Source: Lachnospiraceae bacterium NK4A144 (GTDB taxonomy: Bacteria; Bacillota; Clostridia; Lachnospirales; Lachnospiraceae). From it: a stretch of DNA of 64,000 nucleotides. Where the stretch lies: positions 1-64,000 of the forward strand of contig KE384175.1 in NCBI GenBank assembly GCA_000424365.1, given 5' to 3'. Position 1 is the first letter of the stretch. Each line of letters begins with the position of its first letter. The position numbers were made by a program, and so were the translations under genes. Below are positions 6,514 to 15,807 of the stretch, in pieces. The notes beneath the pieces are model-generated. The model saw only the letters and a list, made by a program, of their open reading frames with translations, did no database searches and was not told the DNA's origin.

Positions 6514-7605
6514 ATGAAAAACAACATGGTGAAGAAAATTCTTTCTGTAGGACTTGCTGCTGTAATGGCACTTTCTCTTTCTGCATGCGGAAGCAGTTCA
6601 TCTGCAACTACTGCAGCAGGAACAACAGCAGCTGCTGAAACTACTGCTGCAGGATCATCAGAGAGCAGTGCAGCTACAGAAGCTTCTGGAGATATGAAGA
6701 AGATCGGTATGATCCAGTTTACGACAGTACCGTCTCTTGATAATTGCTATACAGGTTTCCTGCAGGGACTTGAGGCTGAGGGATTTGTTGAAGGACAGAA
6801 TATTACGATCGATTTTCAGAATGCCAATGCTGAGCCTTCTACGGCTGATACAGAAGCTCAGACCATGGCACAGAAGAAGTATGATCTGATAGGTGCTATC
6901 GCTACTCCGGCGGCTATGAGCGCATATGGAGCGTGTAAGGCAGATGGAATTCCTGTAGTATTCACCGCAGTATCAGATCCGGTCGCAGCACAGCTTGTAG
7001 AAAGTCTTGATAAGTCAGGAACGATCTGTGCAGGTTCATCAGATCAGCTTCCGATAGAGGCACAGCTTAAGCTCATCAGAGCATTTCTTCCGGATGCAAA
7101 GAAGATCGGTATCCTTTATACAACAAGCGAACCTAATTCCATTACAGATCTGGAGATTATCAAGAAACTCGCACCTAAGTATGATTTTGAGATCGTTGAT
7201 CAGGGCGTGACAAATGCCAGCGAGGTAGTTTCCGGAGCGCAGACCTTGGTTTCTAAGGGTGTTGACTGCTTCACAAACTTCACTGATAACAACGTAGTTA
7301 ATAACCTTCCGAGTGTTCTGCAGGCAGCTGCACAGGCAGGAATCCCGGTATTTGGTTCAGAAGAAGGTCAGGTATATGACGGTTGTCTCGCATCTATCAG
7401 TATTGATTATGTAGCACTTGGAAAAGAGACAGGTATCATCGCAGGAAAGATCCTTAAGGGTGAGCTGAAGCCTGAAGATTCTGCGATCTATACATCAAAT
7501 GAAGGTGCACCGTTTATCAATACAGAAGTAGCTGAGTCACTTAATCTTGAGATTCCGGCAGATTATCAGGACGGAACAATGGTTACGACCGGCAGCAATA
7601 AGTAA
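6514..7605 (+). CDS. trpX: Tryptophan ABC transporter substrate-binding lipoprotein (TrpX-type)
   Basis: A 363-residue secreted lipoprotein of the ABC_sub_bind family. The signal peptide ends in a lipobox (LSLSACGS, Cys near residue 20-25), followed by a long Ala/Thr/Ser linker. The mature domain starts at KKIGMIQFTTVPSLDNCYTGF, with TPAAMSAYGACK, FTAVSDPVAAQLV and the closing half GSEEGQVYDGCLASISIDYVALGK. It is expected to capture substrate outside the membrane and deliver it to the permease encoded 26 bp downstream. The start was chosen at 6514 after GGAGG; an upstream in-frame ATG at 6421 lies inside the T-box terminator. Tryptophan is inferred from the T-box. Confidence 0.88.
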   Translation: MKNNMVKKILSVGLAAVMALSLSACGSSSSATTAAGTTAAAETTAAGSSESSAATEASGDMKKIGMIQFTTVPSLDNCYTGFLQGLEAEGFVEGQNITIDFQNANAEPSTADTEAQTMAQKKYDLIGAIATPAAMSAYGACKADGIPVVFTAVSDPVAAQLVESLDKSGTICAGSSDQLPIEAQLKLIRAFLPDAKKIGILYTTSEPNSITDLEIIKKLAPKYDFEIVDQGVTNASEVVSGAQTLVSKGVDCFTNFTDNNVVNNLPSVLQAAAQAGIPVFGSEEGQVYDGCLASISIDYVALGKETGIIAGKILKGELKPEDSAIYTSNEGAPFINTEVAESLNLEIPADYQDGTMVTTGSNK

Positions 7606-7631
7606 GAAAGTAATGTAAGGAGTATAAGGTA

Positions 7632-8528
7632 ATGCAGATTTTTCTCGGTCTGCTGGAGGTAGTCCTCAGAGAAGGGTTTATCTACGGCATCATGGCCATG
7701 GGTGTATATATCACATATAAGGTGTTGAATTTTCCGGATCTTTCTGTTGATGGAACATTTCCTTTGGGTTGCTGTCTTGCGGCAGAACTTATAACAAAGG
7801 GGATGAATCCGTGGATCGCGTGCCTCATCTGTCTGGCAGCGGGAGGTGCGGCAGGTGCTCTAACAGGAGTACTTCACGTGAAGCTTCGCATCACGGATCT
7901 GATGTCCGGTATCCTTGTTATGACGGCTTTATATAGCGTAAATATGGTCGTGACCGAAAAAAAGGCAATACTTTCAATATTCAATATGCCGACGATCTTT
8001 AATTCCGGTTTTGGCGGAAAACTGTACGCGATACTTGGACAGTGGGGATGGGCTGTTATGGCAGGTATTGTATGTCTGGCAGTCAAGCTTATTTTGGACC
8101 TATATCTGGAAACACGTTCGGGATTGCTTCTCCGGGCAGCCGGAAATAATCCGAAATTTGTCGTTTCTATCGGAAAAGACCCTGGCAATATGAAAATCCT
8201 GGGACTGATGATCGGTAATGCACTTACGGCTCTTTCCGGATGTGTACTTGCGCAGCAGAGAGAAAGTGCTGATGCAGGCAGTGGTACGGGAATGGTAGTT
8301 ATGTCGCTTGCAGCTGTTATCATCGGAAGCGCAGTTCTTGGAAAAGCAAAATATATCCGTTCAACAACCACTGCTGTTATAGGTATGATTGTTTACAGAG
8401 CATGTCTTACCATCGCAATGCAGCTCGGACTTGAAACAATTTATCTGAAGGCTCTTATGTCTATTTTGTTTGTGATCGCATTAATTTCCTCCAGATACAA
8501 TGAAGAAAGGAGGAAGAAAAATGGATAA
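7632..8528 (+). CDS. trpY: ABC transporter permease (TrpY-type)
   Basis: A 298-residue permease of the branched-chain-amino-acid-type BPD_transp_2 family, with about eight membrane segments. The family signature region is visible (GNNPKFVVSIGKDPGNMKILGLMIGNALTALSGCVLAQQRESADAGSGTGM). It sits between the binding protein and the ATPase; its end overlaps the ATPase start by 8 bp, indicating one operon under the T-box. It should form the membrane channel for tryptophan or a related aromatic substrate. Confidence 0.88.
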   Translation: MQIFLGLLEVVLREGFIYGIMAMGVYITYKVLNFPDLSVDGTFPLGCCLAAELITKGMNPWIACLICLAAGGAAGALTGVLHVKLRITDLMSGILVMTALYSVNMVVTEKKAILSIFNMPTIFNSGFGGKLYAILGQWGWAVMAGIVCLAVKLILDLYLETRSGLLLRAAGNNPKFVVSIGKDPGNMKILGLMIGNALTALSGCVLAQQRESADAGSGTGMVVMSLAAVIIGSAVLGKAKYIRSTTTAVIGMIVYRACLTIAMQLGLETIYLKALMSILFVIALISSRYNEERRKKNG

Positions 8529-9303
8529 TTTTGTTTCGTTTGAGCATGTATCAAAGACTTTTAATGCCGGAAGTGTCAATCAAAATGTGATCTTTTCGGA
8601 TTTTAATCTGAGTATCCCAAAGGGCAGCTTTGTAAGCGTGGTAGGTTCAAATGGATCAGGAAAAACAACTATGTTGAATCTGCTCTGCGGCTCATTACCG
8701 GTGGATTCCGGAACTATAAAAGTCGGCGGAACAGATGTGACTAAGCTTAAAGAGCATCAGAGAAGTGCTTTTTTAGGACGTGTGTATCAGGATCCTTCGG
8801 CAGGAACATGCCCGAATCTTACGATACTGGAAAATATGGCACTTGCTGATAATAAAGGTAAGAGCTATTTCCTCCAGCGAGGTGTAAATAGAAAGCGGAT
8901 AAATGATTATAAAGAGAAACTTTCGCTTTTAAGAATGGGGCTAGAAGATAAGCTGGAGCAGAGGGTAAGTACTTTGTCCGGCGGACAGAGGCAGGCATTA
9001 GCGCTTCTCATCGCAGCTGAGACAGATCTGGATCTGCTGATACTTGATGAGCATACGGCAGCACTCGATCCTAATTCTGCGGCTACCGTAATGGAACTTA
9101 CAAAGAGAGTGGTTGAGGAAAAGCATGTGACGACGCTGATGGTCACGCACAATCTGAAATTTGCAGCGGACTATGGTGACAGACTTTTTATGATGCATCG
9201 TGGAAATATCGTATATGATATTTCGGGGGAAACTAAAAATCAGGTTAGTATCCGTGATCTAACGGATAAGTTTGATGAGATATCAATTGAAGACGGAAAT
9301 TAA
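8521..9303 (+). CDS. trpZ: ABC transporter ATP-binding protein (TrpZ-type)
   Basis: A 260-residue ATPase. Walker A is GSNGSGKTT (about 43-51), the signature is LSGGQRQALALL, Walker B is LLILDEHTAALDP, and the H-loop is VTHNLKFA. The Walker B end reads DEHTAALDP, where DEPTAALDP is usual; the catalytic Glu is kept. The start at 8521 follows AGGAGG and overlaps the permease stop. A terminator follows 20 bp after the stop, closing the operon. Confidence 0.9.
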   Translation: MDNFVSFEHVSKTFNAGSVNQNVIFSDFNLSIPKGSFVSVVGSNGSGKTTMLNLLCGSLPVDSGTIKVGGTDVTKLKEHQRSAFLGRVYQDPSAGTCPNLTILENMALADNKGKSYFLQRGVNRKRINDYKEKLSLLRMGLEDKLEQRVSTLSGGQRQALALLIAAETDLDLLILDEHTAALDPNSAATVMELTKRVVEEKHVTTLMVTHNLKFAADYGDRLFMMHRGNIVYDISGETKNQVSIRDLTDKFDEISIEDGN

Positions 9304-9325
9304 GATAGTTACCGTGTTCGAAAAA

Positions 9326-9370
9326 ACAGACAGGAAGTGAGGATAAAAATCTTCGTTTCCTGTCTGTTTT
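9326..9370 (+). terminator. Terminator of trpXYZ
   Basis: ACAGACAGGAA (9326-9336) pairs with TTCCTGTCTGT (9357-9367) and ends in TTTT. Confidence 0.75.
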
Positions 9371-9447
9371 GTGTTAGTATAGATAAATTGTATATTGCGT
9401 GTCTTTTGGAACGTAGAAAAAATCCTTTATTGAAGTTAATGGAATGG

Positions 9448-11238
9448 ATGGATATGAGAAACGAAAAGAAGAATAAATCTGAATTTGGTAGAGATAATAG
9501 GGAAAACAAGAGCGGAGTACGCAAAAAATCCGGTAGTAATAGATTTAATGAAAATAAAGCTCCTGTAAAGAAAAAGAGAACAGGCGGCAGAAATTCATCC
9601 TTTGGAAAGTTTGATGACAGAAAGAAACATCACGGAAAACGTGCATTTGCTATGTTTGACACAAGTTTCATAGAAGTTCCGGAAGATGATCTTCTCTTTG
9701 ATGGAGGGGATGATTTTGAAGAATTTGACGCGTTTGAGGATTTTGACAAAAAAGAAAAGAAAGAAAAACGTAAAAAATCCCAATCACGCTGCCCTGTTTT
9801 TTCTCTTTGCGGAGCATGTAAGCATATTGATGTGCCGTATGAGGAGCAGCTGGAAGAGAAGCATAAGAAGCTCAAGAGACTACTTGGAAAATACGGAAAG
9901 ATCGATCCTGTTGTGGGAATGAAGGATCCTCATCATTATCGCTGTAAGGTGACAGCGACTTTTAAGCAGAAATATGATGGTACAGTAGAAGCCGGAAACT
10001 TCTCAGAAGGTTCACGTAAAGTCGTGCCTGTTAAAAAGTGTTATCTGGAAGATCCCGTTGCAGACAGAATCATCCAGAGTGTCGCAGATCTCATAAAGAG
10101 CTTTAAGATGAAAGTCTATAACGAGAAAAATGGTTATGGACTGATCCGTTACTGTATGGTTCGTGTCGGAAAGAATACAGGAGAGATCATGGTGATAATC
10201 GTCACACGTTCACCTGTTTTTCCGTCAAAGAATAACTTTGTAAAGGCTCTTAGGGAAAAGCATCCGGAGATCACGACTATCGTACAGAATGTGAATGACC
10301 GTACGGATTCGATGATATTGGGACCGAGAGATAATGTTCTTTATGGAAAGGGATATATCACAGACAAGCTTTGCGGAAAGACTTTCAGGCTGTCTCCCAG
10401 ATCGTTCTATCAGGTAAATCCGGTTCAGACAGAGTTTCTTTACAAAAAAGCTGTGTCACTTGCAGGACTTACAGGAAAGGAAACTGTTCTTGATGCCTAT
10501 TGCGGTACGGGGACTATCGGAATAATAGCCGCCGATAATGCCGGCAAGGTAATAGGTGTAGAGCTTTCGCCCGATGCAGTGAAGGACGCGCATATCAATA
10601 TAAAGCAGAATGATGTTCCAAACCTCACAAACGGGAAGAGACCCGCAAAGGTTGAAGTGTATCAGGGTGATGCCGGTGAATTCCTTGAGGAATATTACAG
10701 AGAAGGCGGCAGAGTGGATACGGTTATCATGGATCCGCCGAGAGCCGGCTCATCCGATGAATTTATCGGTACTCTTCGAGAACTTCTCCCGGACAAAATT
10801 GTGTACGTGTCATGCAATCCTGTAACACTCGCCCGTGATCTCGAGAAGCTCACAGAATATCAGCCCGGAAAGGCGGGATACTTCGTAAAAACGATTGCTC
10901 CGTTTGATATGTTTCCGTTTACGGATCATGTCGAGACTGTTGTTCTTCTGTCCCAACAAAAGTCTGATGATCATATCGAGATAGAAATTAATCTTGATGA
11001 GATTGATGCTACAAGTGCAGAGACAAAGGCCACATACAAGGAAATCGAAGAATGGGTGCATAAACACTATGGATTTCATGTGACAAATCTGAACATTGCG
11101 CAGGTGAAGCAGAAACATGGGATTATAGAAAGAGAGAATTACAATAAGCCTAAATCAGAAAACAGCAAGCAACCGGGATGCCCGGAAGAAAAGGTTAAAG
11201 CGATTGAAGAAGCTCTAAAACATTTTCAGATGATATAA
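9448..11238 (+). CDS. rlmD: 23S rRNA (uracil-C5)-methyltransferase, RlmD/RumA family
   Basis: This SAM-dependent enzyme makes 5-methyluridine in 23S rRNA. A ~110-residue Lys/Arg- then Asp/Glu-rich N-terminal extension replaces the usual short TRAM domain. The core has the Fe-S cysteines (CPVFSLCGACKH), a QVNPVQTEFLY motif, the SAM site LDAYCGTGTIGI, MDPPRAGS, and the catalytic VYVSCNPVTLARDL. After HVETVVLLSQQK comes an extra ~85-residue domain (TYKEIEEWVHKHYGFHVTNL...ENYNKPKSE) often fused to this enzyme in gut Firmicutes. The start among 9439/9448/9454 is uncertain; earlier GTG 9337 lies inside the trp terminator. The VETVVLLS segment resembles the recombinase tails further on. Confidence 0.88.
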   Translation: MDMRNEKKNKSEFGRDNRENKSGVRKKSGSNRFNENKAPVKKKRTGGRNSSFGKFDDRKKHHGKRAFAMFDTSFIEVPEDDLLFDGGDDFEEFDAFEDFDKKEKKEKRKKSQSRCPVFSLCGACKHIDVPYEEQLEEKHKKLKRLLGKYGKIDPVVGMKDPHHYRCKVTATFKQKYDGTVEAGNFSEGSRKVVPVKKCYLEDPVADRIIQSVADLIKSFKMKVYNEKNGYGLIRYCMVRVGKNTGEIMVIIVTRSPVFPSKNNFVKALREKHPEITTIVQNVNDRTDSMILGPRDNVLYGKGYITDKLCGKTFRLSPRSFYQVNPVQTEFLYKKAVSLAGLTGKETVLDAYCGTGTIGIIAADNAGKVIGVELSPDAVKDAHINIKQNDVPNLTNGKRPAKVEVYQGDAGEFLEEYYREGGRVDTVIMDPPRAGSSDEFIGTLRELLPDKIVYVSCNPVTLARDLEKLTEYQPGKAGYFVKTIAPFDMFPFTDHVETVVLLSQQKSDDHIEIEINLDEIDATSAETKATYKEIEEWVHKHYGFHVTNLNIAQVKQKHGIIERENYNKPKSENSKQPGCPEEKVKAIEEALKHFQMI

Positions 11239-11244
11239 ATAAAA

Positions 11245-11284
11245 ACTCGTGACTATCGGTATTTGGTGGCCACGAGTTTTTTTA
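11245..11284 (+). terminator. Terminator of rlmD
   Basis: ACTCGTG (11245-11251) pairs with CACGAGT (11271-11277) and is followed by a T run. The end of the T run also starts the first TTTTAC Pho repeat. Confidence 0.75.
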
Positions 11285-11334
11285 CGTACATTTTACCAAT
11301 GTTGATAATGGATTTTACATGTATCTGCTAGCAT
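11280..11334 (+). promoter_or_regulatory. Predicted PhoP-activated promoter 1
   Basis: TTTTAC occurs at 11280, 11291 and 11313, on an exact 11-bp lattice (11302 is degenerate). A -10-like TAGCAT lies at 11329, 16 bp after the start of the last repeat. The same geometry recurs before pstS and nptA. It drives the small membrane-protein gene. Pho assignment follows from the downstream genes and from the direct-repeat Pho boxes known in Bacillus. Confidence 0.6.
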
Positions 11335-11354
11335 TGCGCTAGGAGGTGAAGAGT

Positions 11355-11591
11355 ATGTCTAAAATATGGAGTTTTGTAAATGACTTGAAGGTCAAGAAGA
11401 ATCATAAAATCACAATGTTTATGTGGCTTACAACAATACTATATGGATTAACTGGCGGTTTGATATGGGGATTGATTGGAAGATTGATATTACCTGAAAT
11501 AACTTGGCTATTTTGCTTTATAGGGTACCCGGCGGTGTTCATGGGACTGCTTGGCGGGGCAATCTATCTATACAATCATGAGTTCATATGA
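11355..11591 (+). CDS. Small two-helix membrane protein, predicted Pho regulon member
   Basis: A 78-residue protein, unrecognised. Two hydrophobic segments are clear (residues ~20-42 and ~48-70) with a basic N-terminus (NDLKVKKNHK), suggesting a small inner-membrane protein with Gly-rich helices (GGLIWGLIGRLI, GLLGGAIYL). The ATG at 11355 follows AGGAGG; GTG 11346 overlaps the ribosome site. It has its own Pho-type promoter and is followed by a second one before pstS. This suggests a role under phosphate starvation, but no function can be assigned. Confidence 0.7.
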   Translation: MSKIWSFVNDLKVKKNHKITMFMWLTTILYGLTGGLIWGLIGRLILPEITWLFCFIGYPAVFMGLLGGAIYLYNHEFI

Positions 11592-11658
11592 TTTTTCAAG
11601 ACTTTTACTGAACTTTTACATAAAGATGGCTATGGATTTTACATTAGGCGAATAATAT
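11592..11658 (+). promoter_or_regulatory. Predicted PhoP-activated promoter 2 (pst operon)
   Basis: TTTTTC at 11592, TTTTAC at 11603 and 11614, and TTTTAC at 11637 follow an 11-bp phase (the last is offset by 1 bp). The -10 TAATAT at 11653 is again 16 bp after the start of the last repeat. Confidence 0.7.
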
Positions 11659-11717
11659 TGTCATTGTAAAAAATACGGCGCCAAATAATGTAAGTTTAGA
11701 AAGGAATGAAAAATATT

Positions 11718-12584
11718 ATGAAGAGAAGGATAATTGCTATTATGGCAGCAGTAAGCATGATGACATTTGGGCTAGTAGGATGTGGAAGCAATAGTCCCCA
11801 AAGTGCTGATGCTGCAGAGCAGGGAAAAAATGTGGAATCTGTAGAATTAAATGGAACTATTAAACTTGCAGGCTCAACTTCTATGGAAAAACTTTGCGAG
11901 GCTATGGCTGAGAGTTTCATGGAGAGAAACCCAGGAGTGACAGTTACCGTTGAATATACTGGCTCAGGTGCAGGTTTGGAATCTCTTGCAGCCGGTTCTG
12001 TAGATATCGGAAATGCTTCCAGAGGCCTGAAGGATGAGGAAAAGGCAAGTGGTGCAGTAGAAAATATTGTGGCAATTGACGGTATTGCAGTGATTACTAA
12101 TAAGTCTTGTAGTATCAAGGATGTGACATCAAAGAATCTTGCTAAAATCTATTCGGGCGAAATTACAGACTGGGCTGAGCTTGGTGGTAAGGAGCAGCCA
12201 ATCATTGTAATTGGTAGAGAGGCAGGTTCAGGCACAAGAGATGCATTTGAAGAGTTACTTGAAGTAAAGGATGGTTGCGTGTATGCACAGGAGTTGGATT
12301 CAACAGGAGCAGTTCTTGCAAAAGTAGCAACTACACCAGGAGCAATCGGTTACGTCTCGCTTGATGTGGTTGATGACACCGTGTCAGGATTAAAGATTGA
12401 TGGAGTGGAGCCAACAGAAGAAGAGATCCTAGCAGGAAATTACATGCTTCAGAGACCGTTTGTAATGGCTACAAAGGGCGAAATGTCAGGGCAGAATGAA
12501 TTGGTTCAGGCTTGGTTTAACTATATCAATTCTGATGATGGTAAGGAAGTTATCAAACAAGTTGGACTTATTATTCCACAATAA
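11718..12584 (+). CDS. pstS: Phosphate ABC transporter substrate-binding lipoprotein
   Basis: A 288-residue secreted lipoprotein that binds phosphate outside the membrane. The lipobox is FGLVGCGS (Cys near 22). PstS hallmarks follow: IKLAGSTSMEKL, VTVEYTGSGAGLESLAAGSVDIGNASR, AIDGIAVITN, IYSGEITDWAELGG, IIVIGREAGSGTRDAFEE and TPGAIGYVSLDVV. It leads the pstSCAB-phoU set. ATG 11718 was preferred over 11706 because the AAGGA ribosome site directly abuts 11706. Confidence 0.95.
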   Translation: MKRRIIAIMAAVSMMTFGLVGCGSNSPQSADAAEQGKNVESVELNGTIKLAGSTSMEKLCEAMAESFMERNPGVTVTVEYTGSGAGLESLAAGSVDIGNASRGLKDEEKASGAVENIVAIDGIAVITNKSCSIKDVTSKNLAKIYSGEITDWAELGGKEQPIIVIGREAGSGTRDAFEELLEVKDGCVYAQELDSTGAVLAKVATTPGAIGYVSLDVVDDTVSGLKIDGVEPTEEEILAGNYMLQRPFVMATKGEMSGQNELVQAWFNYINSDDGKEVIKQVGLIIPQ

Positions 12585-12593
12585 GGGGTATAC

Positions 12594-13496
12594 ATGAAGA
12601 GAAAAGCATTTATAGAAAAAACTGCCAAAACATTATTTGAGCTTTGTGCAGTAGTGGCTATATTTGCAGTTTGTGCAATTACTATCTATATGTTCATGAA
12701 AGGTGCCCCGGCTTTAAAGGAAGTCGGGGTTTTTGATTTACTTTTTAAAACCATATGGAAGCCAACTGCAAGTGAACCATCTTATGGTATTGGATTTATT
12801 ATTTTGGCTTCGGTAGTAGGAACTACCACTGCACTTTTTCTTGGAGTTCCGATAGGATTGTTAGCTGCAGTATATATATCAGAAATGGCAGGAAAAACAA
12901 CAGGAAACATTGTACGAACTGCAATAGAATTATTGGCTGCCATTCCATCAGTAATATATGGATTAATTGGAATGATGGTACTTAATCCGATTATGTTTAG
13001 ATTTGAGCAAATAATATTTGAAGACGATAGTTCTCATCAGTTTACTGGAGGAGCAAACATGCTTTCTGCAATTATTGTACTGACAATCATGATTTTGCCA
13101 ACGGTAATAAGCGTAAGCACATCGTCGTTAAAAGCTGTATCTGACACTCTTAGAGCAGCGTCGTTAGCACTTGGTGCAACAAAAGAACAGACAATATTCA
13201 AAGCAGTTATTCCAGCGGCGAAATCAGGAATACTTACAGGTGTAGTGTTAGGTACAGGTAGGGCACTTGGTGAGGCAATGGCTATAAATATGGTTGCAGG
13301 GGGAGCAGTTAATATTCCGTTACCATTTAATTCTGTTCGTACTCTTACCACTCAAATTGTAAGTGAAATGGGTTATGCCCAAGGTACGCATAGACAAGTA
13401 TTATTCACAGTGGGATTAGTCTTATATATTTTTATCATGATTGTGAACTATGCATTGCTAAGAGCAAGGAAAGCGGGGATTGATGATGTCGATTAG
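12594..13496 (+). CDS. pstC: Phosphate ABC transporter permease PstC
   Basis: A 300-residue membrane protein with six predicted helices and the BPD_transp_1 EAA-like loop (AASLALGATKEQTIFKAVIPAAKSGI, followed by GTGRALGEAMAINMVAGG). It pairs with PstA to form the phosphate channel. It starts 9 bp after pstS and overlaps pstA by about 14 bp, so translation is probably coupled. Confidence 0.95.
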   Translation: MKRKAFIEKTAKTLFELCAVVAIFAVCAITIYMFMKGAPALKEVGVFDLLFKTIWKPTASEPSYGIGFIILASVVGTTTALFLGVPIGLLAAVYISEMAGKTTGNIVRTAIELLAAIPSVIYGLIGMMVLNPIMFRFEQIIFEDDSSHQFTGGANMLSAIIVLTIMILPTVISVSTSSLKAVSDTLRAASLALGATKEQTIFKAVIPAAKSGILTGVVLGTGRALGEAMAINMVAGGAVNIPLPFNSVRTLTTQIVSEMGYAQGTHRQVLFTVGLVLYIFIMIVNYALLRARKAGIDDVD

Positions 13497-14349
13497 TAGA
13501 AGAAAGTTTATTGATTGTATCCTGCGCTTTTTAATATATATCTGCTCGATATTTTCAGTACTTTTGTTACTTGGAATTATTGGATATGTGTTAATAAGAG
13601 GTATTTCTGCGGTTAACATAACATTTCTTACTTCAGTAACAAGCGTATTGAAAGGAACTGTGGGGATTGCAGGTAATATTGTAAATACATTACTGATTAT
13701 TCTTATCACCATGATAATTGCAACTCCAATCGGTGTAGGTAGTGCAATATATCTTAATGAATATGCAAGGCCTGGGAGAGTTGTAACAGCAATAGAATAT
13801 GCAACAGAAACCTTGAGCGGTATTCCATCCATTATCTTCGGCCTATTTGGAATGATGTTTTTTGGAGAAAAGCTCGGATTAGGTTATTCACTTTTGACAG
13901 GATCTTTAACATTGATTCTCATGGTGCTCCCTTTGATAACACGAAATACGCAGGAAGCATTAAAAACTGTACCAAGTTCGTATCGGAATGGTGCAATCGG
14001 ACTTGGAAGTGGCAAATGGCACATGATACGAACAATACTTCTTCCAAGTGCTATGCCGGGAATAATCACAGGAGCAATACTTGCCATAGGAAGAATTGTG
14101 GGAGAATCAGCGGCACTTTTATTTACAGCCGGAAGTGCCAAGTTATTACCCCAAGGGATTAGCGGACTTTTAGCTAAACCATTTCAGTCTGGAGGAACCC
14201 TTACTATTCAGATGTATCTATCTGCCACAAGTGAAGGTGATTTCGAAACAGCATTTGGAATAGCTGTAGTGCTTTTGATTATCGTATTGGCTATAAACCT
14301 TGCAACAAAAGCATTAACAAAACGATTTGATGTGACAAGAAAGGAATAG
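13483..14349 (+). CDS. pstA: Phosphate ABC transporter permease PstA
   Basis: A 288-residue permease with six helices. Family motifs are [57 protein letters not shown] and [16 protein letters not shown]. It forms the membrane heterodimer with PstC. Starts at 13483 or 13486 are both possible after a GGGG ribosome site inside the pstC end. Confidence 0.94.
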   Translation: MMSISRRKFIDCILRFLIYICSIFSVLLLLGIIGYVLIRGISAVNITFLTSVTSVLKGTVGIAGNIVNTLLIILITMIIATPIGVGSAIYLNEYARPGRVVTAIEYATETLSGIPSIIFGLFGMMFFGEKLGLGYSLLTGSLTLILMVLPLITRNTQEALKTVPSSYRNGAIGLGSGKWHMIRTILLPSAMPGIITGAILAIGRIVGESAALLFTAGSAKLLPQGISGLLAKPFQSGGTLTIQMYLSATSEGDFETAFGIAVVLLIIVLAINLATKALTKRFDVTRKE

Positions 14350-14351
14350 TA

Positions 14352-15110
14352 ATGGGAGAAACAAAAATCAGTGTTAATGATTTGAATTTATATTATGGAC
14401 AAAATCATGCATTAAAAAATGTAAGCATGGAAATAAAGGAGAAGGCTATTACGGCATTTATTGGACCATCAGGTTGCGGTAAATCTACCTTTTTGAAAAC
14501 TCTAAACAGGATGAATGATTTAGTTGAGGGAGTAAGGATTGATGGGACGGTAAAAATCGATGGAGAGGATATTTATGGTAGAGATATAGACACTACGCTG
14601 CTTAGAAAAAAAGTAGGCATGGTATTTCAGCAGCCAAATCCATTTCCAATGAGTATATATGATAATGTGGCTTATGGTCCAAGAGTCCATGGCATTAAGG
14701 ATAAGAAAAAGCTTGATAAAATTGTAGAAGATAGCCTGAGAGGAGCTGCGATTTGGGAAGAGGTGAAAGACAGATTAAAGAAATCCGCTTTATCACTTTC
14801 CGGGGGACAGCAGCAAAGAATATGTATAGCCAGAGCTCTGGCCGTAGAACCTGAGATTCTGCTGATGGATGAACCTACATCGGCTCTTGATCCTATCTCT
14901 ACCACAAAGATTGAAGACCTTATGGAGGAATTAAAAAAGAACTATACAGTAGCTGTGGTCACACATAATATGCAGCAGGCCGTGAGAGTATCGGACTATA
15001 CTGCATTTTTTCTTGTAGGTGAGATGGTGGAATTTGGCACAACCAAGCAGATTTTCTCTTACCCAAATGATAAAAGAACTGAGGATTATATCACCGGAAG
15101 GTTTGGCTAA
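14352..15110 (+). CDS. pstB: Phosphate ABC transporter ATPase PstB
   Basis: A 252-residue ATPase, normal length. Walker A is [10 protein letters not shown] (about 36-45), the signature [16 protein letters not shown], Walker [13 protein letters not shown], and the H-loop [10 protein letters not shown]. The PstB-specific segments [18 protein letters not shown] and [17 protein letters not shown] are present. Two bases separate it from pstA. It energises phosphate import. Confidence 0.96.
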   Translation: MGETKISVNDLNLYYGQNHALKNVSMEIKEKAITAFIGPSGCGKSTFLKTLNRMNDLVEGVRIDGTVKIDGEDIYGRDIDTTLLRKKVGMVFQQPNPFPMSIYDNVAYGPRVHGIKDKKKLDKIVEDSLRGAAIWEEVKDRLKKSALSLSGGQQQRICIARALAVEPEILLMDEPTSALDPISTTKIEDLMEELKKNYTVAVVTHNMQQAVRVSDYTAFFLVGEMVEFGTTKQIFSYPNDKRTEDYITGRFG

Positions 15111-15153
15111 TATGCTTAGTGAATTAGTAAGAATTATAGAAGGGAATATTCGA

Positions 15154-15807
15154 ATGAGAAGTAAATTTGATGAACAGCTTTTAGAACTTAATCATAAGAT
15201 GATTGAGATGGGAAATAATATAATATCCTCGATTCAGAAGGCTATAGAAGCGTTGGTAGCCCGAGATATTGATCAGGCAAAGCTGATTATGGATGGTGAC
15301 GCAGAAATTGATCATCTCCAGAAAGTAATCGAAAGTATATGCTTTAATCTTTTGATACAACAGCAGCCAGTTGCAAGAGATCTTCGAACAGTGACAGCAG
15401 CAATGAAAATGGTTACTGACATGGAGCGAATAGGTGATCATGCAGCAGATATTTCGGAAATGACTATACTTATGGGGCAGAATAGTCAAATAGATAAGTT
15501 TAATCATATTTCAGAGATGGCAAGCGAGACAATGATAATGCTCAATCATAGTATTGAAGCTTATGTAGAAAAGGATGTTGTAAAAGCTAGGGAAGTTATT
15601 GAACATGATGATATTGTTGATGAGTTGTTTGTAAAGGCAAAAAAGGATGTTATCCAACTTATCTTAAATAATCCTGAAGAAGGTGAGGAGGCAGCCGATA
15701 TTTTGATGATAGCAAAGTACTTTGAACGAATAGGGGATCATGCAACAAATATAGCAGAGTGGGTAATTTATTCACTAAAGCAGAAGGAGAATGAAGATGA
15801 AGTATAA
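15154..15807 (+). CDS. phoU: Phosphate transport regulator PhoU
   Basis: A 217-residue all-helical protein with two PhoU repeats. Each carries the metal-binding E(R)xGDHAxx motif: DMERIGDHAADISE near residue 90 and YFERIGDHATNIAEW near 195. PhoU links PstSCAB to the sensor PhoR and holds the regulon off when phosphate is plentiful. The start at 15154 follows AGAAGGGA; an upstream frame overlapping pstB has no good ribosome site. It overlaps the HD gene by 11 bp. Confidence 0.93.
   Translation: MRSKFDEQLLELNHKMIEMGNNIISSIQKAIEALVARDIDQAKLIMDGDAEIDHLQKVIESICFNLLIQQQPVARDLRTVTAAMKMVTDMERIGDHAADISEMTILMGQNSQIDKFNHISEMASETMIMLNHSIEAYVEKDVVKAREVIEHDDIVDELFVKAKKDVIQLILNNPEEGEEAADILMIAKYFERIGDHATNIAEWVIYSLKQKENEDEV

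Noticed and set aside
9337-9447. Upstream in-frame start of rlmD (GTG 9337)
   Set aside because: It lies inside the stem-loop terminator of trpXYZ and has no ribosome site; the start is taken near 9439-9454.
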